Numbered from the stretch's first letter, positions 1 through 10,469 are shown. The stretch: DNA of 42,404 bases from Clostridiales bacterium (GCA_012520205.1 JAAYOT010000232.1:1-42404), one strand, 5' to 3'. Translations and numbers: made by a program. Notes: generated by a model from the sequence alone, not told the origin.

Positions 1-80
1 CATTATTATAAAGTTATGTTTTAAAACATTATATAAAATTTTGCGAAATTTTAATATATTATATAGTGGGGGAGAATAGA

Positions 81-608
81 ATGAAAACAAGTGATTTAAC
101 AAAAATGTCCATTTGTATAGCAATAATTTGCGTAGCTGCGTACATTTCCTTTCCTATACCTTTTACACCAGTAATGATAACGGGACAAACAATAGCAATT
201 AATTTAATAGCACTAATACTTACCCCTAGGAAATCATTTATAGTTGTATTAGCCTATATCTTACTAGGTGCATTTGGACTCCCTGTTTTTGCAGGAGGAG
301 GCGCTGGATTTGGGAAAATATTTGGACCAACCGGGGGATTTATATTAGGTTTTTTAATTATTGCACCAATAATAAGTTACTTAAAAGGAAAAAATAATGA
401 TTTAAAAAGATATTTAATTTTAACAATATTTTTAGGAATGCCGATACTTTATATCTTTGGGGCAGTTCTTATGTCTATAATACTACAAAATAGTATAAAG
501 GAAGCATTACTTTTAGCAGTAGTTCCATTTATACTTGGTGATATTATTAAATGTTTTGTAGCTTCATTTTTAGCAGTAAAATTAAATAAATATTTATATT
601 CAAGATAA
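81..608 (+). CDS. bioY: BioY family biotin transporter (ECF S component)
   Basis: ORF track 66..608; the ATG at 81 follows GGGGGAG. Protein has the BioY-like hydrophobic pattern (ISFPIPFTPVMITGQT, LPVFAGGGAGFGKIFGPTGGFILGF). Confidence 0.92.
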   Translation: MKTSDLTKMSICIAIICVAAYISFPIPFTPVMITGQTIAINLIALILTPRKSFIVVLAYILLGAFGLPVFAGGGAGFGKIFGPTGGFILGFLIIAPIISYLKGKNNDLKRYLILTIFLGMPILYIFGAVLMSIILQNSIKEALLLAVVPFILGDIIKCFVASFLAVKLNKYLYSR

Positions 609-613
609 AGAGA

Positions 614-649
614 AAGGCTGCTTTACAATTATGTTTGTAAAACAGCCTT
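614..649 (+). terminator. Hairpin after bioY, possible terminator
   Basis: AAGGCTGCTTTACAA-ttatg-TTTGTAAAaCAGCCTT stem-loop right after the bioY stop; no strong T-tract follows. Confidence 0.5.
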
Positions 650-678
650 AGCCTATATAAATTTTGGGAAAAAAATGA

Positions 679-939
679 TTAAGTAAGTTTTGTAAATATT
701 AAAATTTGAATTAACATAATTAAGGGTATTCCTAAAGTAAATTTTAAATGTTTAGTTTTATGTCTAAAAGTATATATGCCTATATATTCACCTATGCTGC
801 CTCCCATAGCTGCAAAAAGAAGTAGGGTAGACTCTTTAATTCTCCACTGACCCTGGATTGCTCTACGCTTGTCTACAAACATTGCAAAGAAGGCTATTAG
901 GTTAATTAAAGCTATATATATTAAAAAAATATCTTTCAT
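679..939 (-). CDS. DUF1294 family small membrane protein
   Basis: Sequence from the internal Met (MKDIFLIYIALINLIAFFAMFVDKRRA...GGSIGEYIGIYTFRHKTKHLKFTLGIPL) matches the DUF1294 pattern. The longer ORF start runs into the neighbouring gene. Confidence 0.8.
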   Translation of the reverse strand: MKDIFLIYIALINLIAFFAMFVDKRRAIQGQWRIKESTLLLFAAMGGSIGEYIGIYTFRHKTKHLKFTLGIPLIMLIQILIFTKLT

Positions 940-1000
940 ATAAATCTCCTTAGTAGTATATATAAATAAATTATATCCTACTATTAGTAATAAATGAAGA

Positions 1001-1852
1001 TTATTTAATAGAACCCTGAACAATTCCTTTGATTATATGTTTTTGCACAAAGAAATAGAATATAACAATTGGTATTATAGCCATTACTAATGCTGCCATA
1101 GCTAATTCCCATTGTTTAGAAAAGGCTCCAAAGAAATTGTTCATGGCAAGAGGAATAGTATTAATTTTTCCGTTTATAGTTAAGAATGGCAGCAAGAAGT
1201 CATTCCAAATCCATATACCATTTAAAACCATAACAGTTACTGTTATAGGTTTTAGAAGAGGGAAGACTATTTTTCTATAAACCTGCCATTTACTGCAGCC
1301 ATCAATTATTGCTGCTTCTTCTATTTCAAGGGGAATATTATTTATAAAACCATGGTATAAAAATATACTCATGCTTGATCCAAAGCCAAGATACATAAAT
1401 ATTATTCCTGGATAATTTCCAATTAACTTTAATGTACTCATCCATTTAACAAGGGGAAGCATTACAGCCTGGAAAGGAACTATCATAGCAGCAACAAAAA
1501 TATAAAATATAATTTTACTCATTCTTGTTTTAGTTCGGGCTAATGCCCAGGCAGCCATAGATGAAAATAAAACTATGATTACTAGGCTTAAGCTAGTTAT
1601 TATAATAGAATTAATAAAGGCATTGCCCATATTTGTTTTTTCAATTGCATCTATATAATTAGTAAAACTCCACTCCGCAGGAAGGCCTGTTGTATCTGCA
1701 AAAATTTCTCTTCTAGATTTAAAAGAGTTTATTAAAGTTAAATAGAAAGGTATCATGTAGATAATTAATAAGATCCATCCGAGGACTTCTAATATTCCAA
1801 GTTTATAATTATAGCTATTTAATGTATTTAGCTTACTATGCTTATTTTTCAT
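1001..1852 (-). CDS. Carbohydrate ABC transporter permease (MalG-like)
   Basis: Binding-protein-dependent permease motif EEAAIIDGCSKWQVYRKIVFPLLKP; multi-TM; next to a second permease and a solute-binding protein. Confidence 0.92.
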   Translation of the reverse strand: MKNKHSKLNTLNSYNYKLGILEVLGWILLIIYMIPFYLTLINSFKSRREIFADTTGLPAEWSFTNYIDAIEKTNMGNAFINSIIITSLSLVIIVLFSSMAAWALARTKTRMSKIIFYIFVAAMIVPFQAVMLPLVKWMSTLKLIGNYPGIIFMYLGFGSSMSIFLYHGFINNIPLEIEEAAIIDGCSKWQVYRKIVFPLLKPITVTVMVLNGIWIWNDFLLPFLTINGKINTIPLAMNNFFGAFSKQWELAMAALVMAIIPIVIFYFFVQKHIIKGIVQGSIK

Positions 1853-2715
1853 TACATTTCAACCTCCCTTTTCTTTGTAAAGTAAACTTGTGTTAATGAA
1901 ATTGCAGTAACAAATATAAAGAAAATAATTGCTTTAGCTTGACCAATTCCCATATTGTTAGATACAAAAGCTTCTTTGTAAATATTTAAAGCAAGCATTT
2001 CTGTAGTCTTAAGAGGTGTTAATGAAAAGTTTAAGTCAAACATCTTAAAGGAGTTTGCAAGAGTTAAAAATAAACAAACTGTTATTGAAGGAGCCACCAT
2101 TGGTAAGGTAATATGTTTAAAAACTTGTATTCCATTGGCACCGTCAATTTTACTGGCTTCAATTAAGTCAGTAGGTACATTTTCTAGGGCAGCTACATAA
2201 ATAACCATTATATAACCTGCATATTGCCAAGCTGATACAATAAGCATTGCTAATATTGCGGTGTTTCTTTCTTGAAGCAGGGAAGTAGATAAAATAACAG
2301 ATTCTAGCTTACTACCTATAGAGGTAAAAACAGAATTAAATAAAAACTGCCATATAAATCCTAAGATAAGTCCGCCAATTAAATTTGGCATAAAAAATCC
2401 AGTTCTAAGGAAATTCTTTGTTTTTAAGTTTCTAGTAACAAAGTAAGCTAGTCCAAAGCCTATTAGGTTTATTGATATAACACTTGCAAGAGTGTAGATT
2501 ATAGTAATTTTAAAGGAATAAAGAAACTGAGTATCCTTAAATAGACCAATATAATTTGAAATTCCAACAAAATCATAATTAGGATTAGCACCATTCCAGT
2601 TAGTAAAAGTATAATATATTCCTATTATAAAAGGGATTATAACTACCATAATTAGTGCAAATAAAGAGGGGCCTACAAAGAGCCAAAACCCTTTATTGTT
2701 TTTGTGTTTTTTCAT
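1852..2715 (-). CDS. Carbohydrate ABC transporter permease (MalF-like)
   Basis: EASKIDGANGIQVFKHITLPMVAPS permease loop. Likely start is the Met of MKKHKNNKGFW; the longer ORF start is less likely. Confidence 0.92.
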   Translation of the reverse strand: MKKHKNNKGFWLFVGPSLFALIMVVIIPFIIGIYYTFTNWNGANPNYDFVGISNYIGLFKDTQFLYSFKITIIYTLASVISINLIGFGLAYFVTRNLKTKNFLRTGFFMPNLIGGLILGFIWQFLFNSVFTSIGSKLESVILSTSLLQERNTAILAMLIVSAWQYAGYIMVIYVAALENVPTDLIEASKIDGANGIQVFKHITLPMVAPSITVCLFLTLANSFKMFDLNFSLTPLKTTEMLALNIYKEAFVSNNMGIGQAKAIIFFIFVTAISLTQVYFTKKREVEM

Positions 2716-2795
2716 CTCATCATCTCCTATTTTAATAGCTATAATAAAGTATCCACAAGGAAACAAGTTCCCTGCGGATATATATAGTATTGGGA

Positions 2796-4085
2796 TTATT
2801 GCTTAGTTATAGCCTCAATTTCTTCAAGCATTTGAGTTTTATCAATTTCTCCTTTTGCATATTTAGAGAAGATAGGTCCTATTTTTTCCATTGAGAAACC
2901 ATCTGGAAGATTTGTAAAGGCCCAAGGAAGAGTCTTTCCAGCATTGTTATATTCCATGATTGATTTAGCTAATGTATCAGTAGTTTCAACATTAAAGTTT
3001 GTAAATGCAGGAATCATATTCATATCTTCAACTAAAGCTTTTTGTCCAGTTTCGCTAGAAACCATCCAGTCTAAGAAAGCTCTAGCTTCTTCATTTACTT
3101 CAGAATCCTTATTTACTGTCCAATACATTGGAACTCCAACAGGTATACTTCCACTTACCTTTGTGTCATTATTAATAGCAAAAGGTACAAAGCCCATATC
3201 AAAATCTGCTTCTAGGCCCTTTAGGTCTCCTGCAACCCAGTTACCTTGATGTAGGAAAGCAGTTTTGCCAAGAGCAAAATTACCAACCTGAGTACTATAA
3301 TCAATAGTATCTAAAGCAGCGCCGCCACCATAAGTACAAAGTAAATCTACTAAATTCATCCAATCCTTAAAACCTTGGTTGTTAACGATGTCAGCATTAC
3401 CAGCAATATAATCTTGAGCAAATGTATCAGGATTTTCTTGAACTGCTAATGCTATATTAAATGTATGATTTCCGGTAACCCAAGTTTCTTTTGTTGTATA
3501 GGATACTACATTATCTATTCCTAATTCGTCCTTTTTTGAATCTAAGGTTTCAAAAGCAGCTTTAAGCTCATCAAAAGTATCTATAGATTTTGGATCTATC
3601 CCTGCCTTATCAAGGATTTCTTTGTTATACATTAATCCATAACCTTCAGTAGTAACAGGCATTCCATATATTTTTCCATCAATCGTTACAGTATCTAATG
3701 TACCATTAACAGCATTTGATACCCAGCTCTCATTAGCTAAATCATCTACCTTGTGAGACCAAACCTCTAAGTCGCCTGCCCCCTGAATCATAAAAATATC
3801 CGGTTCAGTTCCTTTTTGAAACTCAGCTTTTAAAGCAGCACCATAGTCAGCACCGCCGCCAACAGATGTAACTTCTACTTTAACACCAGTTTCTTCTTCA
3901 TATTTCTTAGCAAGATCCTGTAGAGCATCATTTATTTCAACTTTTAATTGAAATACCTTTACAACTTTATCCCTTGTATTTTCAGCATTGCCATTTCCCT
4001 CACTAGCACCATTATTTGAAGAACAACCAACGAGAGCGCTAGTAAAGACTGATGCAGCCAGTACAGTAGCTAAAATTTTTTTCAT
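2796..4085 (-). CDS. Extracellular sugar-binding lipoprotein of an ABC transporter
   Basis: Lipobox in MKKILATVLAASVFTSALVGCSSN; family 1 solute-binding pattern; upstream of the two permeases. Confidence 0.92.
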   Translation of the reverse strand: MKKILATVLAASVFTSALVGCSSNNGASEGNGNAENTRDKVVKVFQLKVEINDALQDLAKKYEEETGVKVEVTSVGGGADYGAALKAEFQKGTEPDIFMIQGAGDLEVWSHKVDDLANESWVSNAVNGTLDTVTIDGKIYGMPVTTEGYGLMYNKEILDKAGIDPKSIDTFDELKAAFETLDSKKDELGIDNVVSYTTKETWVTGNHTFNIALAVQENPDTFAQDYIAGNADIVNNQGFKDWMNLVDLLCTYGGGAALDTIDYSTQVGNFALGKTAFLHQGNWVAGDLKGLEADFDMGFVPFAINNDTKVSGSIPVGVPMYWTVNKDSEVNEEARAFLDWMVSSETGQKALVEDMNMIPAFTNFNVETTDTLAKSIMEYNNAGKTLPWAFTNLPDGFSMEKIGPIFSKYAKGEIDKTQMLEEIEAITKQ

Positions 4086-4302
4086 AATAACCCCTCCGTA
4101 ATATAAAATATGGTAAAATATTTTATTAATTTCAATATCCATAATAATAATAACCTATGTTATTTGAATAATTCAACATAAATGTAATAATAAGGATAAA
4201 GTTTGTAAGTGTGCACTAAAATTCAAGAAAAGTTTAGAGTATAAATATGAATATTAATTTTTTTGTTCTAAATTTTTTGAAGGGGAGATTTAAAAATAAA
4301 AA

Positions 4303-4354
4303 AATAACAATTAAGCGGTTCTCAGCTTGTACTGAAAACCGCTTAATTGTTATT
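4303..4354 (-). terminator. Rho-independent terminator of the liv operon
   Basis: AATAACAATTAAGCGGTTCTCAG / CTGAAAACCGCTTAATTGTTATT, about 23 bp with one mismatch; T-rich on the minus strand beyond the stem. Confidence 0.88.
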
Positions 4355-4368
4355 TATATTTTACTATC

Positions 4369-5073
4369 TTATTCTCCAAGATAAGCACTTCTAACAGAAT
4401 CGTTATTTGCTATTTCCTTAGCATTGCCACTTAATACAATCTTTCCAGTTTCTAAAACATAAGCTGTATCTGCTATAGATAAAGCCATATTAGCATTTTG
4501 TTCAACTAAAAGGATAGTAGTACCAGATTCATTTATTTCCTTGATAATATCAAAGATTTCTTTAACTACAAGTGGTGCTAGTCCCATTGATGGTTCATCT
4601 AGAATTAGCATATCAGGTCTATTCATAAGAGCACGTCCTATTGCAAGCATTTGCTGTTCACCACCTGATAGGGTACCAGCTTGTTGTTTCAATCTTTCTT
4701 TTAGTCTAGGAAATTTTTTATAAATTTCTTCTAAATCTTCTTGAATTCCCTTTTTATCTTTTTTTAAATAAGCTCCTAATAAAAGATTTTCATAAACTGT
4801 TAAGTTAGCAAATATTTTTCTTCCTTCTGGTACATGGGAAAGGCCAAGACTTACAATTTTATTAGCAGGAACCTTTTTTATATCTTTTCCATTATAAGTG
4901 ATAGTACCATTTTTAATAGGGTGAAGGCCTGAAATTGCTCTTAATGTAGAAGTTTTACCAGCTCCATTTGCACCAATTAAAGTTACTATTTCACCTTTTT
5001 TAACTTCTATTGATAAATCTTTTAAAGCGTGTATTCCATCATAATATAAGTCGATATTTTTTAATTGTAGCAA
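4369..5073 (-). CDS. livF: Branched-chain amino acid ABC transporter ATP-binding protein LivF
   Basis: Walker A GANGAGKTS, LSGGEQQMLAIGRALM, LILDEPSMGLAP; liv gene order. Confidence 0.95.
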   Translation of the reverse strand: MLQLKNIDLYYDGIHALKDLSIEVKKGEIVTLIGANGAGKTSTLRAISGLHPIKNGTITYNGKDIKKVPANKIVSLGLSHVPEGRKIFANLTVYENLLLGAYLKKDKKGIQEDLEEIYKKFPRLKERLKQQAGTLSGGEQQMLAIGRALMNRPDMLILDEPSMGLAPLVVKEIFDIIKEINESGTTILLVEQNANMALSIADTAYVLETGKIVLSGNAKEIANNDSVRSAYLGE

Positions 5074-5075
5074 TT

Positions 5076-5834
5076 TTATGCCCCCTCTCCAAGATAGGCT
5101 TCAATAACCCTTGGATTATTTTTAATTTCTTCTGGTGTACCTTCGGCAATTTTTTTACCGTAGTCTAAAACTACAATTTTTTCACAAATTCCCATTACAA
5201 GCTTCATATCATGTTCTATTAATAATACAGAAATATTAAATCTATCTTTAATCCAATTTATCATTTCCATAAGATCAATAGTTTCCTGTGGATTCATTCC
5301 AGCAGCAGGCTCGTCTAATAAAAGTAGGGAAGGCTTTGTAGCTAAGGCTCTAACAATTTCAAGCCTTCTTTGTTCACCATAGGATAAGTTTTTAGCAAGC
5401 TCATCTTTTTTAGTGTCTAAAGAAAAAGCCTTTAATAGTTCAATTGATTCCTCTTGTATTTTCTTTTCTTCTTCTCTAAATTTTTTAGTTCTAAAGATTG
5501 AATCAAAAAGGTTATATTTAACTCTATAATTATAGCTTATTTTTACATTATCAATTACAGAAAGCTCAGAAAATAATCTTATATTTTGAAAAGTTCTTGC
5601 TATTTTCTTTTCTGTAATTGCATAGGGTTTTAATCCATTTATACTTTCTCCATCATAAGAAATTTGACCTGCTGTAGGAGTGTAAACCCCAGTTAACATA
5701 TTGAACACTGTTGTTTTTCCAGCACCGTTAGGACCGATAAGGCCAACTACCTGCCTATCATTTATATTTAAATCAAGATTTGAAACTGCTTTTAAGCCTC
5801 CAAATTCTATTGATAAATTTTGAACTGCTAACAT
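5076..5834 (-). CDS. livG: Branched-chain amino acid ABC transporter ATP-binding protein LivG
   Basis: Walker A GPNGAGKTTVFNMLTG, LSYGEQRRLEIVRALA, LLLDEPAAGMNP. Confidence 0.95.
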   Translation of the reverse strand: MLAVQNLSIEFGGLKAVSNLDLNINDRQVVGLIGPNGAGKTTVFNMLTGVYTPTAGQISYDGESINGLKPYAITEKKIARTFQNIRLFSELSVIDNVKISYNYRVKYNLFDSIFRTKKFREEEKKIQEESIELLKAFSLDTKKDELAKNLSYGEQRRLEIVRALATKPSLLLLDEPAAGMNPQETIDLMEMINWIKDRFNISVLLIEHDMKLVMGICEKIVVLDYGKKIAEGTPEEIKNNPRVIEAYLGEGA

Positions 5835-5836
5835 AC

Positions 5837-6784
5837 TTAATCCTCCTTCCTTTTAGATAAATTTTTAAAGATCTTTAGAGATATTTCTTTATTTCCAAGT
5901 AAACCTTGCGGTCTAAATATCATCAATATAATTAAAGCTAGTGGATAAATTATCATTCTTAATTCATTTATGCTTCTTAAAGCTTCAGGTAAGAATGTTA
6001 ATATTGAAGCTGAAATTATTGAGCCAGATAAAGATCCCATACCGCCAAATACAACAAAAACTAATATATTAATTGATTGTAAATAATCAAAAGATATAGG
6101 TTGTAAGAATCCTATATAGTGAGAATATAAGGCTCCAGCTACACCAGCAAAAAATGCTGCAATTACAAATGAATATACTTTATACTTAAAGGTATTAACT
6201 CCCATAGCTTGGGCAGCTATTTCATTTTCACGGATTGAAATAATAGCACGTCCATGTGAAGATTTAATAATATTATAAATTACTACTATTGTTAATACAG
6301 TTAGTAAAAAAGCTATAGGAAATTTAGTTTTTATAGGGATACCAGATAAACCACTAGCACCACCTAAATAATCCATATTCATTATTATAACTCTGATTAT
6401 TTCGCCAAAAGCCAAAGTTGTAATAGCAAAATAATCTCCTGTAAGTTTTAATGTAGGAATTCCAATTAATAAGGCAAATAGGGAAGCTACAATACCGCCA
6501 ACTATTATACCTAAAGCAAAAGGCATATTTGCTTTTAATGTTAATACTGCTGAAATATAAGCTCCAACTGCCATGAATCCAGCATGTCCTAAACAAAGCT
6601 GTCCAGTAAAACCCACTATTAAGTTTAAGGAAACAGCTAGAATTACATTGATTAATATTAAATTAATAATACCACTGTAATAATAATTTATTACTCCTGT
6701 TTGAATTAGAGTATTTAATAAAGCAAAAACAGCTATAATTGCAATTAATGCCTTAAAAGAACCCTTTTTAAAAATGTCTTTCAT
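5837..6784 (-). CDS. livM: Branched-chain amino acid ABC transporter permease LivM
   Basis: LivM-like permease (GFTGQLCLGHAGFMAVGAY, VVFGGMGSLSGSI); start at the Met of MKDIFKK after GGTGAC. Confidence 0.93.
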   Translation of the reverse strand: MKDIFKKGSFKALIAIIAVFALLNTLIQTGVINYYYSGIINLILINVILAVSLNLIVGFTGQLCLGHAGFMAVGAYISAVLTLKANMPFALGIIVGGIVASLFALLIGIPTLKLTGDYFAITTLAFGEIIRVIIMNMDYLGGASGLSGIPIKTKFPIAFLLTVLTIVVIYNIIKSSHGRAIISIRENEIAAQAMGVNTFKYKVYSFVIAAFFAGVAGALYSHYIGFLQPISFDYLQSINILVFVVFGGMGSLSGSIISASILTFLPEALRSINELRMIIYPLALIILMIFRPQGLLGNKEISLKIFKNLSKRKED

Positions 6785-6793
6785 ATATGTCAC

Positions 6794-7669
6794 CTACACT
6801 TTCTCATTAGCCTTTTTACCTAGCAGGCCTGAAGGTTTTAATAATAATATTATTATTAATACTGAAAAAACTATTGCATCTGAGAAACTTGTTGAAATAT
6901 ATGCTTTAGCTAAAGTTTCTATTAATCCAATAAGCACACCGCCTACTAATGCACCTGGAATACTGCCTATTCCTCCCAATACTGCAGCAACAAAGGCTCT
7001 AAGTCCAGGCATTGTTCCCATATATGGGTTTATACTTGGATAAGCTATTGCAACTAATACTCCTGCAATCCCAGCTAGAGCAGATCCTATTGCAAAGGTA
7101 GTAGAAATTGTGTTGTTTACGTTTATTCCCATTAATGATGCAGCTTCTATATCATAAGAAGCTGCTCTCATTGCCAATCCAATTTTAGTTTTATATACAA
7201 TAAATTGAAGGAGTAAAACAAGTAATGCAGAAACTCCAAGCATTAGTAATGTTTTAGAATTTATTTGTACGTTTCCTAGATTTATAAAGCTATTAGGAAT
7301 AAGATCTTTGTATGGTTTAGGATTAGGTCCTACAATAAACCTCATACCATTTTGTAATAATAGTGACATTCCAATTGCAGTAATTAATAGTGTTATTCTT
7401 GGAGAATTACGAAGTGGCTTGTAAGCCACTTTTTCTATTATCATTCCAAGAATAGCTGAACCAATCATAGCAATTATTAAAGTTGGTATTAAAGATAAAT
7501 TAAAGGTAGTGGATGCAAAATATCCAATAAAAGCTCCAATCATATAAATTTCACCATGAGCAAAATTTATAAGATTAATAATTCCGTAAACCATTGTGTA
7601 GCCAAGTGCTAGGAGAGCATAAACACTACCTAAAGCCAGTCCGTTTAAAAGTTGTTGTAAAAATTCCAT
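6794..7669 (-). CDS. livH: Branched-chain amino acid ABC transporter permease LivH
   Basis: LivH-like: LLNGLALGSVYALLALGYTMVYGIINLINFAHGEIYMIGAF. Confidence 0.94.
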   Translation of the reverse strand: MEFLQQLLNGLALGSVYALLALGYTMVYGIINLINFAHGEIYMIGAFIGYFASTTFNLSLIPTLIIAMIGSAILGMIIEKVAYKPLRNSPRITLLITAIGMSLLLQNGMRFIVGPNPKPYKDLIPNSFINLGNVQINSKTLLMLGVSALLVLLLQFIVYKTKIGLAMRAASYDIEAASLMGINVNNTISTTFAIGSALAGIAGVLVAIAYPSINPYMGTMPGLRAFVAAVLGGIGSIPGALVGGVLIGLIETLAKAYISTSFSDAIVFSVLIIILLLKPSGLLGKKANEKV

Positions 7670-7707
7670 TGCTACTCCTCCTGTTTATTGTTTCTATAAG
7701 TTAGTTA

Positions 7708-8853
7708 TTAAGGATTTACCTTGTCAACTAAAACTTTATTATCTCCATCCACTTGAATTACAGTTGCGCTCTTAACAGCTGATCTATTTTCATCAAAAGT
7801 AATGTGTCCAGTTACACTGTCAAGGTCAGTAGCTTTCATAGCTTCAATTATTTTTTCTGGGCTATAATCACCGCTTGCTGCAACAGCATCAAGTAAAATT
7901 CTAGTACTGTCATATGATAAAGCTGCAAATGCATCTGGTGCTGCATTGTATTTTGCTGTATAAGCATCAACAAAGGATTTAACTTGCTCATCTTCGTCTT
8001 CAGAATAGTAGTGGTTTAAATATAAAGCGCCATTTACAGCATTTCCACCGATAGTAGCAAGTTCTTCAGATTCCCAGCCATCTCCACCTAGGAATTGAGA
8101 TGTAATACCATTATCTCTAGCTTGCTTTGCAATAAGACTAACAACATTATAATAATCTGGAAGTACTAATACATCTGGATTATTTGATTTTATGCTTGTA
8201 AGTTGAGCATTAAAGTCAGTATCTCCATCATTGTAACTTGAGTAATCAGTAACTTTACCACCTAAAGCTTCAAATTTAGCTTTGAAAGCATCAGCAATTC
8301 CTTTTGAATAATCTGAACCTGCATTATATAAAACAGCAGCTGTTGTTTTTCCTAAGTTTTCCTTAGCATACTTAGCTAACATTTCTCCTTGGAAAGAGTC
8401 TACAAAGCATCCTCTAAATACATATTCGCCACCTTTTACTGTAATTGTAGGTTCTGTACCTGAAGGTGTTATCATTGGAACCTTTTGGCTAGTTGCATTA
8501 GGAGCAACCGCTAGGGCAGCACCTGAAGTAGTAGGTCCAATTATACCAACAACCTTATCGTTATTTACTAGCTTATTAAATGCTTGCATTGAAGAATTTG
8601 GATCAGCTTGATCATCTTCAAATACTAATTCTACTTTCTTTCCGTTTATTCCACCGGTATTATTGATTTCTTCAACATATAATTCTGCACCGTTTTTAAC
8701 TGATTGTCCGTATGTTGCAGCATCACCAGTTAATGGTCCAAGTCCTCCTATTTTAATGACATCTTCATTTCCTGCCCCAGATGAAGAGCATCCTGTTAGT
8801 ACTGATAATCCTAGTGTTAGCGACAAAACACCGCATAATAATTTTTTGTTCAT
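7708..8853 (-). CDS. livK: Branched-chain amino acid-binding lipoprotein (LivK/LivJ type)
   Basis: Lipobox SVLTGCSSS; periplasmic-binding type 1 pattern IGGLGPLTGDAATYGQSVKNGAELYVEEIN; heads the liv operon. Confidence 0.93.
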   Translation of the reverse strand: MNKKLLCGVLSLTLGLSVLTGCSSSGAGNEDVIKIGGLGPLTGDAATYGQSVKNGAELYVEEINNTGGINGKKVELVFEDDQADPNSSMQAFNKLVNNDKVVGIIGPTTSGAALAVAPNATSQKVPMITPSGTEPTITVKGGEYVFRGCFVDSFQGEMLAKYAKENLGKTTAAVLYNAGSDYSKGIADAFKAKFEALGGKVTDYSSYNDGDTDFNAQLTSIKSNNPDVLVLPDYYNVVSLIAKQARDNGITSQFLGGDGWESEELATIGGNAVNGALYLNHYYSEDEDEQVKSFVDAYTAKYNAAPDAFAALSYDSTRILLDAVAASGDYSPEKIIEAMKATDLDSVTGHITFDENRSAVKSATVIQVDGDNKVLVDKVNP

Positions 8854-9108
8854 AAATATCCCCCTGACATTAAATATTAAAAAAATAAATATTGGTTCAT
8901 TTTGTTAATAAAGTAATATAATTATTTGAAATAATTTAAAAATATATTAACATATCGAAGTAAAAAATACAATATAAATATTTAGCAGTGGTGATTTATT
9001 ATTGATTTTATAATGTAACCGTTTAAAAAAAGTGTATTTTTAAAAAGAAAATGCTAAAATTATAAAAGTGTATTTTGTTTGGTAATAATCGAAGGAAGGA
9101 AAAGGCAA

Positions 9109-10428
9109 ATGAAGAAAAAAGAATATGGATTATTAACTTCAATTGCAATGATTGTTGGAATTGTAATTGGATCAGGAATATTTTTTAAGAGTGATAATAT
9201 TTTAATTGCTACAAAGGGAAGTATAACTTTAGGAGTTATAGTTTTTTTTATAGCTGCACTAGGAATTATTTTTGGAGGTTTAACAATAGGAGAACTAGCA
9301 TCTAGAGATTCTAGGGCAGGAGGGATAATTACATATGCAGAGGATTCATATAATGAGTCTGTTGCCTGTTCTTTTGGCTGGTTTCATACATTTGTATATT
9401 ACCCATCATTAATTGCAGTTATATCTTGGGTTACAGGAATATACATTTGTATATTGCTTGGAATAGAAGGAGGCCTATTGCTACAATGTTTAATAGGAAT
9501 AGGAGTTGCAAGCTTTTTATATGTAATTAATATTTTATCTAAAATTCTTGGCGGATTCTTTCAAAATGCAGCAACTATAATAAAGATTCTTCCTTTATTA
9601 TTAATTGCAGCTTCAGGAATACTATTTGGTAATACCCAAGAAATTACTTTGAATAATTCACCAATTGGTGAATCTATTTCTTGGCTTGCAGCAATAGCAC
9701 CTATAGCTTTTTCATTAGATGGATGGATAGTATCTACTTCAATAGCTCATGAAATAAAAGATTCAAAAAAGAATTTACCAAGGGCTTTAATTATTGCACC
9801 AATTTTTATAGTATTAATTTATGTCCTATATTTTGTTGGCATAAGTATCTATGTGGGACCTGAACAAATAATGGCTTTAGGAGATGCTCACGTTGATGTG
9901 GCTGCTAATGGTATATTTGGTCCTCTAGGAGGAAATATAATTATTACCTTTGTTGTAATTTCTATAGTGGGCACATTAAACGGATTAATTTTAGGCTATA
10001 TAAGGATGCCTTATTCTTTAGCAATAAGAAATATGATACCTAATTCTAAGGGGATTAGTATTATAAATGAGAAACTTTCAGTATCAATAAAATCAGCTCT
10101 TTTATCATATATATTTTCACTAATTTGGCTGGTAGTTCATTATATAACACAAAAATATAACCTAATGCCTAATGGAGATGTATCTGAAATATCCATTGCT
10201 GTAAACTATTTATTGTACATATTACTATATTTTAAAGTGTTTAAAATGGGCCTTGAAGGTGAAGTTAAGGGAATATGGAAAGGGAAGATAAATCCTATAT
10301 TGGCTACTTTAGGTTCTATTATTACTTTAGTAGGAAGCTTTAGCAATCCAATGTTAATTCTGTATCTTTTAATAAGTTTTGCTGTTTTAATAACAGCCTT
10401 TATCTACCATAAAAATATAGTAAAATAA
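9109..10428 (+). CDS. APC family amino acid permease
   Basis: GLLTSIAMIVGIVIGSGIFFKSDNIL and about 12 hydrophobic segments; start at the Met of MKKKEYGL after GAAGGAAAAGG. Confidence 0.88.
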   Translation: MKKKEYGLLTSIAMIVGIVIGSGIFFKSDNILIATKGSITLGVIVFFIAALGIIFGGLTIGELASRDSRAGGIITYAEDSYNESVACSFGWFHTFVYYPSLIAVISWVTGIYICILLGIEGGLLLQCLIGIGVASFLYVINILSKILGGFFQNAATIIKILPLLLIAASGILFGNTQEITLNNSPIGESISWLAAIAPIAFSLDGWIVSTSIAHEIKDSKKNLPRALIIAPIFIVLIYVLYFVGISIYVGPEQIMALGDAHVDVAANGIFGPLGGNIIITFVVISIVGTLNGLILGYIRMPYSLAIRNMIPNSKGISIINEKLSVSIKSALLSYIFSLIWLVVHYITQKYNLMPNGDVSEISIAVNYLLYILLYFKVFKMGLEGEVKGIWKGKINPILATLGSIITLVGSFSNPMLILYLLISFAVLITAFIYHKNIVK

Positions 10429-10469
10429 AAATTAAGAGTATATTTTTATATAAAATAGTGGGGAAGATT

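Noticed and set aside
2944-3249. Plus-strand ORF opposite the sugar-binding protein
   Set aside because: Complement of a well-supported CDS; no RBS or family resemblance.
6354-6596. Antisense/alternate-frame ORF inside livM
   Set aside because: Overlaps a confidently assigned gene in another frame; Trp/Cys/Tyr-rich composition typical of spurious ORFs.
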